This document shows positions 1 through 8,197 of a stretch of 64,000 nt of DNA, piece by piece. The notes beneath the pieces are model-generated. The model was given only the letters and a program-made list of their open reading frames with translations. It searched no databases and was not told where the DNA came from. Source of the DNA: Rouxiella badensis (GTDB taxonomy: Bacteria; Pseudomonadota; Gammaproteobacteria; Enterobacterales; Enterobacteriaceae); NCBI GenBank assembly GCA_026967495.1, contig CP114060.1, forward strand, positions 682,001 through 746,000. The letters run 5' to 3'. The first letter of the stretch is position 1. Each line of letters begins with the position of its first letter. The translations under genes were made by a program, and so were the position numbers.

Positions 1-775
1 AAAGCAGATAGGTTACGCCGTCTCGGCTGCGCTCCTGCGGCACCGCCAGTGACGGCAGTAAAGTAATTCCACTGCCTGCGGCAACCATGTTTCGCAACGT
101 CTCAAGACTGGTTGCGCGAAAATGCGTGTCTTCGTCTGCCCCCGCCTGGAAACAGAAACCTAATGCCTGGTCACGTAAACAATGGCCATCCTCAAGCATC
201 AGCAATTTTTCGCCAGACAGGTCGGCCATCGCTACCTTGTCGCGTGACGCCCACGGGTGATCGTCATAAATTGCCAGCTTCATCGGCTCGTCAAACAATG
301 GCACCTCAATGAAGGCTTCGCTTTCTTTCACCAGCGCCAGAATGGCACAGTCAAGCTTGCCGCTGTCGAGCTGGGCCAACAGTTGCTGAGTCTGAGCTTC
401 GTGCAGATACATTTCCAGTTTCGGGAAGGTTTTATGCAGCGTCGGGATAATTTGTGGCAGCAGGTAAGGCCCAACCGTCGGGATAAGCCCGATGTGCAGC
501 GGACCGGACATTGCCTCGCCCTGCTGGCTGGCCATCTCTTTCAGTACCTTCACCTCACGCAGTACGGTACGTGCTTGATCGACAAGCAATAACCCGGCCT
601 GAGTGAATAAAACCTTGCGGCTGGTTCTTTCCAGCAGCATGACGCCCAACTCATCTTCAAGCTTACGGATTTGGCCACTCAGCGTGGGTTGACTGACGTG
701 GCAAGAATCGGCGGCGCGGCGAAAATGCCGAAATTCGGCCAGCGCGACCAGATATTCCAAATCACGGATGTTCAT
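1..775 (-). CDS. oxyR: OxyR, hydrogen-peroxide-sensing LysR-type regulator (3' end outside window)
   Basis: Translates from ATG at 775 to the window edge as 258 residues of a protein that is normally about 305 long; the frame is open throughout. The N-terminus (MNIRDLEYLVALAE) is the LysR-family winged helix-turn-helix, with the recognition segment SQPTLSGQIRKLE. The redox switch is visible as the pair of cysteines in GHCLRDQALGFC, spaced nine residues apart like Cys199 and Cys208 of E. coli OxyR. OxyR is known to be oxidised by peroxide to a disulfide form and to activate antioxidant genes from the cytoplasm. Its divergent neighbour is a peroxidase fusion gene, and the operator between them fits autoregulation plus activation of that gene. 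Confidence 0.97.
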   Translation of the reverse strand, partial: MNIRDLEYLVALAEFRHFRRAADSCHVSQPTLSGQIRKLEDELGVMLLERTSRKVLFTQAGLLLVDQARTVLREVKVLKEMASQQGEAMSGPLHIGLIPTVGPYLLPQIIPTLHKTFPKLEMYLHEAQTQQLLAQLDSGKLDCAILALVKESEAFIEVPLFDEPMKLAIYDDHPWASRDKVAMADLSGEKLLMLEDGHCLRDQALGFCFQAGADEDTHFRATSLETLRNMVAAGSGITLLPSLAVPQERSRDGVTYLL

Positions 776-805
776 AGTTTCTCCCTTTCACGAATCACCA
801 AGGCG

Positions 806-842
806 ATAGCCATTAGCGATAGATAAGATAGCAATCAACGAT
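806..842. promoter_or_regulatory. OxyR operator between oxyR and prx-grx
   Basis: Four tetramers are spaced 11 bp apart: ATAG at 806, CGAT at 817, ATAG at 828, CGAT at 839. The known OxyR motif is ATAG-N7-CTAT-N7-ATAG-N7-CTAT, so spacing is exact and each CTAT has one change. The conserved A in the sixth position of each N7 spacer is also present. Site lies 31 bp upstream of the oxyR start and 95 bp upstream of the divergent peroxidase. Assignment is by motif only. Confidence 0.75.
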
Positions 843-936
843 TATATCTATCAAGCTGAATCGTTAATAATGTCCCACATCGAAACGGCAACGCCGAAGA
901 ATGATTTTTTATTGAATATTAATTAAGAGGTTATGG

Positions 937-1668
937 ATGTTTACAAGCCGCGAAGGAAAAAACGTACCACAAGTCACGTTCCACACTCGTCAGGGCGATA
1001 AGTGGATTGATACCACGACCGATGATCTGTTCAAAAACAAAACTGTGATCGTGTTTTCACTGCCTGGCGCGTTTACACCCACCTGCTCGTCAAGCCACCT
1101 GCCGCGCTACAACGAATTGGCCGGCGTGTTCAAACAACATGGGGTTGACAGCATTCTGTGTGTGTCAGTGAACGATACCTTTGTCATGAATGCCTGGAAG
1201 GCAGAACAGAACGCAGAAAACATTACCTTCATTCCTGACGGTAACGGCGAGTTCACTAAAGGGATGGACATGCTGGTCGAGAAAGCCGACCTCGGCTTTG
1301 GCCCGCGCTCATGGCGCTACTCCATGCTGGTACGCAACGGCGTAGTCGAAAAGATGTTCGTTGAGCCAAACAAGCCGGGCGACCCGTTTGAAGTATCAGA
1401 TGCAGACACCATGCTCAAATATCTGGCGCCTGAATATAAAGTGCAGGAATCCGTGTCGGTCTTTACTAAACCGGGCTGCCCGTTCTGTGCCAAAGCAAAA
1501 CAGATGCTGCAAGAGCGCGGCATTCAGTATGAAGAAGTTGTATTAGGTAAGGACGCAACCACCGTTAGCCTGCGTGCAGTCAGCGGTCGTGCAACGGTGC
1601 CGCAAGTCTTTATCGGGGGTCGCCACATCGGGGGAAGCGACGATCTAGAGCAGTTCTTCGCAGCCTGA
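937..1668 (+). CDS. Hybrid peroxiredoxin-glutaredoxin peroxidase
   Basis: A 243-residue fusion. The N-terminal Prx5-type peroxiredoxin domain (about residues 5-165) carries the peroxidatic cysteine in FTPTCSSSH (Cys50). The C-terminal glutaredoxin domain (about 172-243) has the CPFC dithiol (Cys181, Cys184) and the TVPQVFIGGRHIGG glutathione-binding stretch. Such fusions, known from Haemophilus and Yersiniaceae, reduce peroxides using glutathione through their own glutaredoxin domain. An AAGAGG ribosome site sits 7 bases before the ATG. It is divergent from oxyR with an OxyR operator between, so peroxide induction is expected. It is followed by a strong terminator. Confidence 0.95.
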   Translation: MFTSREGKNVPQVTFHTRQGDKWIDTTTDDLFKNKTVIVFSLPGAFTPTCSSSHLPRYNELAGVFKQHGVDSILCVSVNDTFVMNAWKAEQNAENITFIPDGNGEFTKGMDMLVEKADLGFGPRSWRYSMLVRNGVVEKMFVEPNKPGDPFEVSDADTMLKYLAPEYKVQESVSVFTKPGCPFCAKAKQMLQERGIQYEEVVLGKDATTVSLRAVSGRATVPQVFIGGRHIGGSDDLEQFFAA

Positions 1669-1734
1669 TAGTCAAATGGGCGGAAAAGAAACGGAAAGTC
1701 TCAACACAATAAGAAAGTAGTGTATGAACAATTT

Positions 1735-1760
1735 GCGGGCCGAGTGGCCCGCTTTTTTTG
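1735..1760. terminator. Terminator shared by prx-grx and argH
   Basis: GCGGGCC / GGCCCGC stem with a 4-base loop followed by a seven-T run on the plus strand; it lies between two convergent genes, 66 bases after prx-grx and 12 bases past the argH stop. Confidence 0.85.
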
Positions 1761-1771
1761 TCGGTCTTTTA

Positions 1772-3147
1772 TCAGGCCAGACGGGCTTTTGCTTCACGGA
1801 TTGCCAGCGCAACCTGCTCAGGCGCGACGCCGCCTTTGGCATTACGCTTATCCAGGCAGGACTGCAGCGCCAGAATCGGGTAAACGTCATCACCGATAAT
1901 GCTGCTGAATTTTTGCAAATCGGCCAGCGGCAAGGCTTCAAGCGCTTTGCCCTGACGAATGGCTTCAACCACGGCTTCACCCACAATGTGGTGCGCTTCA
2001 CGGAAAGGCACGCCTTTGGCGACCAGATAGTCGGCCAGCTCGGTTGAGTTGGCATAACCTTGTTCGGCGGCTTCTTTGCAGCGTGGACGCTTAACCTGAA
2101 TACCGTCGAGCACCAGCGCGGCCATTTGCAGGCAGTCCATCCAGGTGTCGAGCGCGTCAAACAGCCCTTCTTTGTCTTCCTGCATGTCTTTGTTGTACGC
2201 CAGCGGCAGACCCTTCAGGGTCATCATCATGCCGGTCAACGCGCCCTGTACACGGCCACACTTACCGCGGATAAGCTCCAGCGCGTCCGGGTTTTTCTTC
2301 TGTGGCATGAGTGAAGAGCCGGAGGTTACGCGGTCAGACAGGTCAACAAAGCCCGCTTCGCCGGTGTTGAAGAAAATCAGATCTTCGGCAAAACGCGACA
2401 GGTGAACCATGCTGATTGAGGCGTTAGACAGCAGTTCGAGAATATGGTCACGGTCGGAAACGCTGTCGAGACTGTTGCGGGTTGCCGATGCAAAGCCCAA
2501 CCAGCCAGCCAGCTGTTCGCGATCGATAGGGTAAGCCGTACCTGCCAGCGCGCCGCTGCCCAACGGGCTTCACGTCGAGACGGGTCAGAGTATCTTGTAA
2601 ACGGCTTTCATCACGGGCCAGCATTTCAACGTAGGCCAGACACCAGTGTGCAAAAGTGACCGGCTGGGCGCGCTGCAGGTGAGTATAACCCGGCATCACG
2701 GCATCCTGATTTGCTTCGGCGGTTTCAACCAGCGCCTGCTGCAACTGCTTAACGGCCAGCTGAAGCTCGACAACCTGCGTTTTACACCACAGCTTGATGT
2801 CGGTCGCGACCTGATCGTTACGGCTACGGCCAGTGTGCAGCTTCTTGCCGAGGTTACCGACCTTGTCGATAAGCTTCAGCTCAACCCAGCTGTGAATGTC
2901 CTCTGCATCACTCTCCAGAATAGCGCGAGGATTCGCACGCACTTCTTCCAGCAACACGTTCAGCGCGCCTTCCAGCTGCTGCTGTTCGTCGGCGGTCAGC
3001 ACATTTACGGTGACCAGCGCTTTCGACCAGGCTACCGAGTCCCACGATATCCTGCTCAGCCAATCGATAGTCAAACCGCAGTGAATCATTCAGTTCTTTA
3101 AAACGCTGATCTGCTGCCTGACTAAAGCGTCCGCCCCATAGTGCCAT
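1772..3147 (-). CDS. argH: Argininosuccinate lyase (two apparent frameshifts)
   Basis: Catalyses the last step of arginine synthesis, splitting argininosuccinate to arginine and fumarate. The protein is complete but spread over three frames: MALWGGRFSQAADQRF to DIVG, then AWSKALVTV to RLDV, then SGALAGTAYPIDREQL to the C-terminal EAKARLA. The fumarase/lyase signature GSSLMPQKKNPD is intact. The breaks are single-base insertions near 3040 and near 2568. Removing one base in each restores the family sequence (GSVAWSK and VSPLGSG) and, in each case, can restore a GRGCYC hexamer. No other lesion is seen, so I read these as sequence errors rather than a pseudogene. Last gene of the argC-argB-argG-argH run. 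Confidence 0.9.
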
Positions 3148-3249
3148 GATAATGCTCCCGACTTTACTTGCTTAAGAAGTGATATTTGAAGAGATGATTC
3201 AGGCATGCGAGGTGTCTCGCACGCCTGATGTAACGCTTATTGCTAACGC

Positions 3250-4471
3250 TTATTTCTTGGCTGCGTTCAGCGCACGGATACGTGAAGACAGGGAGAACAG
3301 ACGAATGAAGCCGCCCGCGTGGCTGTGGTCATACACTTCATCTTCGCCGAAGGTCGCGAACTCTTCAGAGTACATGCTGTTGGCTGATTTCTTCTGAATT
3401 GCGGTTGCGGTGCCCTTGTACAGCTTGACAACCACTTCACCGTTAACGTCCTGCGCCAGAGAGTCGGCGGCTGCCTGAATGGACTCACGCAGAGGCGCGA
3501 ACCAACGGCCGTCGTACACAACGTAAGACATTTCCTGACCCAACTGCTCACGCCATTTGAAGCTGTCGCGGTCCAGAACCAGCTGCTCAACGCCACGCAG
3601 TGCAGCCATCATGATGGTGCCGCCTGGGGTTTCGTAGCAACCGCGAGATTTGATGCCTACCAGACGGTTTTCAACGATGTCGATACGGCCCACGCCGTGT
3701 TTCACGCCCAGCGCGTTCAACGCTTCCAGACATTTGAACGGGCTTCAGTTCCTGGCCATTCACGCCAACCACTTCGCCTTTCTCAACCTTGATGGTCACC
3801 AGTTCGGCTTCGTCCGGCGCATCTTCAGGTGCAACGGTCCATGCCCAGCAGTCTTTGTTCGCTGCATTCCAAGGGCTTTCCAGCACGCCGCCTTCGGTAG
3901 AGATGTGCCAGGCGTTTTCGTCACGGCTGTAGATTTTTTCCAGAGACGCAGTGGTCTTGATGTTACGCACTTTCAGGTAATCCAGCAGCGCTTCACGGGA
4001 ACGCAGGTCCCACTCACGCCATGGAGCCACCACTTTCAGCTGTGGAGCCAGCGCGGTGTAGGTCGTTTCGAAACGAACCTGGTCGTTACCTTTACCGGTC
4101 GCACCGTGACACACCGCGTCAGCACCGACTTTGAGCGCCAGCTCAACCTGTGCTTTAGCGATCAATGGACGTGCCATTGAGGTGCCCAGCAGGTAGGTAC
4201 CTTCATACAGCGCGCCGCTTTTCAGCACGGGATAAACGTAGTCTTTGATGAACTCTTCACGCAGATCGACAACGTGGCATTCTGACGCACCAGTATCCAG
4301 CGCTTTCTGCTCAATACCTTCCAGGTCTGCCTGGTCCTGACCGATGTTGGCTACGAATGCCACCACTTCGCAGTTACCGTAGTTTTCTTTCAGCCATGGA
4401 ATGATCGCTGAAGTATCCAGACCGCCCGAGTAAGCGAGAACAATTTTGCTGATGCCTTTAGTTACTGCCAT
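3250..4471 (-). CDS. argG: Argininosuccinate synthase (one apparent frameshift)
   Basis: ATP-dependent joining of citrulline and aspartate. The ATP-binding loop AYSGGLDTSA is at residues 13-22 and ATGKGNDQVRFE follows. The length of about 406 residues and the sequence are of the form common in Vibrio and Yersinia, not the longer E. coli ArgG, which agrees with its place inside the arg cluster. The frame breaks after NGQELK near 3740-3746 by one extra base; removing an A gives SPFKCLEALNALGVKHG and continues to the C-terminus RIRALNAAKK. The local sequence around the break (AAGCCCGTT on the coding strand) is the same as at the second argH break. Confidence 0.9.
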
Positions 4472-4581
4472 GATAATTTCCTTAAATTTCTGATTTCGCT
4501 GTCGGTTTCAGTGAGATAACCGACCGCTTTTACATTATAAATTTCTTAGGGCTTGGGTCATTGGAGCCAGAGCCCCCGGCC

Positions 4582-5355
4582 TTACGCCAGAATACGGGTG
4601 CCGATGGCTTCGCCGTTGAACAGAGCCGGAAGCTGATCGGCATGACGCCAGCTGGCAATATCGACCGGGCGACCTAAGGTGCGCGCTGCGTCGAGAGCCG
4701 CGTGCACTTTCACAATCATGCCGTCGGTGATAATGCCCTGCTCAATCATCTGCTCCGCTCTTTCGGCGGTCATTTCAGGCACGCGCTGGCCTTTACCGTC
4801 GAGAATGCCGCTCACGTCGGACAGCAGAATCAGGTCTGCGCCCAGCGTAGCTGCCAGCGCCGTCGCAGCCTGGTCGGCGTTGACGTTCATCAGTTCGCCC
4901 TCGGCAGTGATGCCGATAGAGCTGACTATGGGCAGGTAACCCGCAGCGGTCAGGGTGTTAATCAGTTTCGGAGAACCGGCTTCGGCTTTACCCACAAAGC
5001 CAAGGTCTTCGCTCAACTGCGTGACGCTGACGGAACCCCCGTCGGCCAGAGACAGGCCCACGGCGTTAATGTCATTTTTAACCGCCCAGGACAGCAGCGT
5101 TTTGTTGGCGCTACCGGCCAGTGCACCGGTGATGATGTCAATCTGGTCCGCCGGCGTCACGCGCAGACCGGACTTCTTGACCACCGGCAGGTTGAGACGC
5201 TTCATCAGGTCATCGACCAGATAACCGCCGCCGTGGACTATCACCAGCGGGCGTTGATATTCCTGACGGTAGGCAACCAACGCGGAGAACAGGCGCTCCA
5301 GTGCTTCTTCGTTGTCCAGTAACACGCCGCCTAACTTGATGATCAATGGATTCAT
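4582..5355 (-). CDS. argB: Acetylglutamate kinase
   Basis: Phosphorylates N-acetylglutamate, the second step of arginine synthesis, in the cytoplasm. Amino-acid kinase motifs are visible: IIKLGGVLLD near the start, VIVHGGG at about residue 40, and the NVNADQAA stretch near residue 160. The reading frame has an upstream GTG six bases earlier, but ATG at 5355 gives the family start MNPLIIKLGG and has a GGGG-rich ribosome site eight bases upstream. 257 residues, normal for the family. About 165 bases separate it from argC, with a hairpin between, which is longer than in E. coli. Confidence 0.96.
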   Translation of the reverse strand: MNPLIIKLGGVLLDNEEALERLFSALVAYRQEYQRPLVIVHGGGYLVDDLMKRLNLPVVKKSGLRVTPADQIDIITGALAGSANKTLLSWAVKNDINAVGLSLADGGSVSVTQLSEDLGFVGKAEAGSPKLINTLTAAGYLPIVSSIGITAEGELMNVNADQAATALAATLGADLILLSDVSGILDGKGQRVPEMTAERAEQMIEQGIITDGMIVKVHAALDAARTLGRPVDIASWRHADQLPALFNGEAIGTRILA

Positions 5356-5476
5356 ATTCACGCCCCGTTCTCCCTGTACATTTGAGGATGCTGCCTGGTT
5401 GGGAGTTAATTGTTCTTTAATTTACCATCCATGAGGCGATCAAGAAACGCTCAAAAGAAGGTGTTTTATAAAATTA

Positions 5477-5506
5477 ACAATCCGTTAGCCAACTAACGAA
5501 TTGTTA
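5477..5506 (-). terminator. Hairpin between argC and argB
   Basis: AACAATTCGTTAG pairs with CTAACGGATTGTT (one mismatch) across a 4-base loop, just downstream of the argC stop, followed on the minus strand by an AT-rich stretch with TTTTAT. It could be a leaky terminator or a processing site that lowers expression of the downstream genes relative to argC. Function is inferred. Confidence 0.4.
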
Positions 5507-5520
5507 TTCAGTTCAATCAC

Positions 5521-6524
5521 TTAAACCAGTGACGTCGTTTCCGGGAAACCGAAGCGCAGGTTCAGACACTGAACCGCCTGCGCCGATGCCCCTTTCAGCA
5601 GGTTATCTTCTGCCGCAACAATAATGACGTGCTCACCCTGAACGGCGTAGCCAATATCGCAGAACGGCAGACCCACCACGCTCTTCAGCGCCGGCATGCC
5701 TTTATCGTATAGACGCACCAGCGGTTTGTTGGCATAGGCACTCTGGAATGCCTCGGCAACCTGTTCAGCGCTCACGCCTGGCTTCAGGCGGCAGGTCACG
5801 GTGGCCAGAATACCGCGTGGGAAGCTGCCCAGATGCGGGGTGAAGATGACCGGCGTCCCCAGATGGGTAGAGATTTCCGGGTGATGACGGTGATTGAATA
5901 CGCCGTATGCGTGCAGACTGACCTCGCAGAAGCTGGTCCCCAGGCTAGCTTTACGCCCTGCCCCGCTCACGCCGCTGGTCGCGTTGATAACCGGCCACTG
6001 ATCCTGATTAAGCAGGTCTTTTTCTAACAGGGGTTTGATAGCCAGCTGGGCCGCCGTCGGGTAGCAACCCGGTACGGCAATCAGCTGCGCTTCTTTCAGC
6101 TTGTCTGCCTGCCACTCGGCCAAACCGTAAACAGCCTTGTCGAGCCAGTCCTGGTGTTGATGCTCAAAACCGTAGAACTGAGTATAAAACGCCGGGTCTT
6201 TAACGCGGAAGGCACCCGAGAGGTCGAACACGATACAACCGGCCGCCAGGAACTGTGGTGCCAGGTCGTGGCTGACTTCATGTGCCGTGGCTAAAAAACA
6301 ACGTCAACGCCCTTCGCGGCTTCTGCGACGTTTTCCAAAGGTAAAACAGGCAGATCGACGATGCCTTTCAGCTGCGGGTGCAGGTCGGACAGTAACTTTC
6401 CTGCATCTGCACTTTGCGCTGAAACCGTTAAACCGGTTATGTTCATATGTGGGTGACGATTTAGGTAGAGCGCGAGTTCCGCTCCCGCATAACCGGTGGC
6501 ACCAACAATCAGCGTATTCAACAT
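5521..6524 (-). CDS. argC: N-acetyl-gamma-glutamyl-phosphate reductase (one apparent frameshift)
   Basis: NADPH-dependent third step of arginine synthesis. The nucleotide-binding start MLNTLIVGATGYAGAEL and the catalytic-cysteine segment VPGCYPTAAQLA are both present. The reading frame breaks at 6291-6300 after VDVVF: six T on the coding strand where seven would give VVFLATAHEVSHDLAPQF, the family sequence. This is a homopolymer one base short. The start at 6524 is preferred over an in-frame ATG 39 bases upstream because it gives the family N-terminus and is preceded by GAAGGTGAA. Expression should be repressed by ArgR from the operator shared with argE. Confidence 0.92.
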
Positions 6525-6664
6525 GGGCTTCAGTTCACCTTCTTTTAAAAATAGAGGCTTCACTGCGTTTTTTACGCCAGAAGCCCGCGAAATTCAGCCT
6601 GTTCGACCCTTTTACATTCACACCAAAACCTGCGTGTTTTTGGGGTTTCCTTACGAACCGGCTT

Positions 6665-6703
6665 AATGTATTTTTATTCACATAAAATGCATGAATATTT
6701 ATA
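6665..6703. promoter_or_regulatory. Pair of ARG boxes (ArgR operator) between argC and argE
   Basis: Two 18-bp boxes, 6665-6682 and 6686-6703, start exactly 21 bp apart (3-bp spacer), as is usual for ArgR hexamer binding. The core of box 1 is TGTATTTTTATTCA and of box 2 TGCATGAATATTTA, against the consensus TGAATWWWWATTCA. They lie between the divergent argC and argE starts. Confidence 0.8.
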
Positions 6704-6728
6704 TTACCCTAACCAAAGGCTGTCAACA

Positions 6729-7880
6729 GTGAAGATGAAATTACCTCCTTTTATTGAGCTATACCGCGAGTTAATCGCCACGCCTTCGATCAGTGCCACC
6801 GACAGCGCATTGGATCAGAGCAATGAAACCCTAATCAACTTGCTGGCGTGCTGGTTCAGCGATTTGGGCTTCAAGGTCGAGATTCAGCCGGTACCTAATA
6901 CGCGCAATAAATTCAACATGCTGGCCAGCATTGGTGAAGGTGCTGGCGGCCTGCTGTTGGCGGGTCATACCGATACCGTACCTTTCGATGATGGACGCTG
7001 GACGCGCGACCCCTTCACCCTAACCGAGCACGAAAACAGGCTCTACGGACTGGGCACCGCTGACATGAAAGGCTTTTTCGCGTTTATCGTCGATGCATTA
7101 CGTGATATCGATACCGAGAAGCTCAGCAAGCCGCTGTACATTCTGGCGACCGCAGATGAAGAAACGACGATGGCCGGTGCCAGCTACTTCGCTAAAACCT
7201 CGGCCATCCGTCCAGACTGCGCCATCATCGGTGAGCCAACCTCGCTAAAACCGGTGCGCGCACACAAAGGCCACATCTCTAACGCCATTCGTATCACCGG
7301 CCAGTCGGGCCACTCGAGCGACCCTTCACGCGGCATTAATGCGATTGAGCTAATGCATGACTCCATCACCCATCTGATGGAACTGCGTAAGACGCTGCAA
7401 ACGCGCTACAACCACAGCGGCTTTGCGATTCCTTATCCGACCATGAACTTTGGCCACATCAACGGCGGTGATGCGGCAAACCGCATCTGTGCCTGCTGTG
7501 AACTGCACATGGATATTCGCCCGCTGCCGGGCCTGACGCTGTCGGATTTAGACGAATTGCTTAACGAAACGCTTGAGCCTGTCAGCAGTCGCTGGCCGGG
7601 CCGTCTGACCATTGAAGCGCTGCATCCACCGATTCCGGGCTATGAATGTCCGCCGGATCACCGCCTGGTGCAGGTGGTCGAGAAGCTGCTGGGAACCGAA
7701 ACTGAAATCGTTAACTACTGCACCGAGGCGCCGTTTATTCAGGAACTGTGCCCGACGCTGGTTCTCGGTCCTGGCTCAATCGATCAGGCCCACCAGCCTG
7801 ATGAATATATCGATACCGCCTTCATCAAACCGACGCGCGAACTGATAACTCAAGTGGTTCATCACTTCTGTCATCACTAA
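6729..7880 (+). CDS. argE: Acetylornithine deacetylase
   Basis: Removes the acetyl group from N-acetylornithine to give ornithine. M20 metallopeptidase motifs are clear: AGHTDTVPFDDG (zinc ligands), GTADMKGFFAF, ATADEETTMAG and the C-terminal GPGSIDQAHQPDEY. I chose GTG at 6729 (VKMKLPPFIELY) because it aligns with the E. coli start MKNKLPPF and has AAAGG nine bases upstream; ATG at 6735 is the alternative. A longer reading from 6666 would run through the ARG boxes and is not credible. 383 residues. Confidence 0.95.
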   Translation: MKMKLPPFIELYRELIATPSISATDSALDQSNETLINLLACWFSDLGFKVEIQPVPNTRNKFNMLASIGEGAGGLLLAGHTDTVPFDDGRWTRDPFTLTEHENRLYGLGTADMKGFFAFIVDALRDIDTEKLSKPLYILATADEETTMAGASYFAKTSAIRPDCAIIGEPTSLKPVRAHKGHISNAIRITGQSGHSSDPSRGINAIELMHDSITHLMELRKTLQTRYNHSGFAIPYPTMNFGHINGGDAANRICACCELHMDIRPLPGLTLSDLDELLNETLEPVSSRWPGRLTIEALHPPIPGYECPPDHRLVQVVEKLLGTETEIVNYCTEAPFIQELCPTLVLGPGSIDQAHQPDEYIDTAFIKPTRELITQVVHHFCHH

Positions 7881-7920
7881 TTCAGCTAAACTCGTTTTAG
7901 TATTGTTAAAAATATGTAAC

Positions 7921-7949
7921 AAAAAAAGGGGCATCGAAAGGTGCCCTTT
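7921..7949 (+). terminator. Probable argE terminator
   Basis: AGGGGCA and TGCCCTT form a stem around an eight-base loop, preceded by seven A and followed by a short TTT stretch, 41 bases after the argE stop. Confidence 0.55.
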
Positions 7950-8197
7950 GATATTGTACAAAACGGCCAATTAGCCAGACTAATAACCTACCGGCTGTAA
8001 TTAAATTTCAGTCTGATTACTCGATTCAGCGATTTTCTAATAAGGAAATTGGGGTTTTTGCGGTAACTTCCTACAGTACTAAATTTGGACGACTGATTAT
8101 TGCCATGAAGGCGGGATAGACAGAGGCAAATGCGCCTTACGGGTGAAAGTTATTTACAAGACATAAGAAATCAAACAAGAAACGGGTCAGAGGTAAT
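7950..8197. other. argE-ppc intergenic region (ppc promoter and leader)
   Basis: AT-rich sequence without a credible reading frame. It must hold the ppc promoter; CAGAGG just upstream of the ATG serves as ribosome site. I see no recognisable operator. Confidence 0.5.

Noticed and set aside
1772..4471. Decay of arginine genes (argH, argG as pseudogenes)
   Set aside because: Each break is a single base, all motifs are intact, and the same kind of break occurs in essential genes such as ftsN, hslU, waaA and coaBC, so sequence error is more likely than decay.
6666..6728. An upstream start for ArgE
   Set aside because: The extra codons run through the two ARG boxes and have no counterpart in the family.
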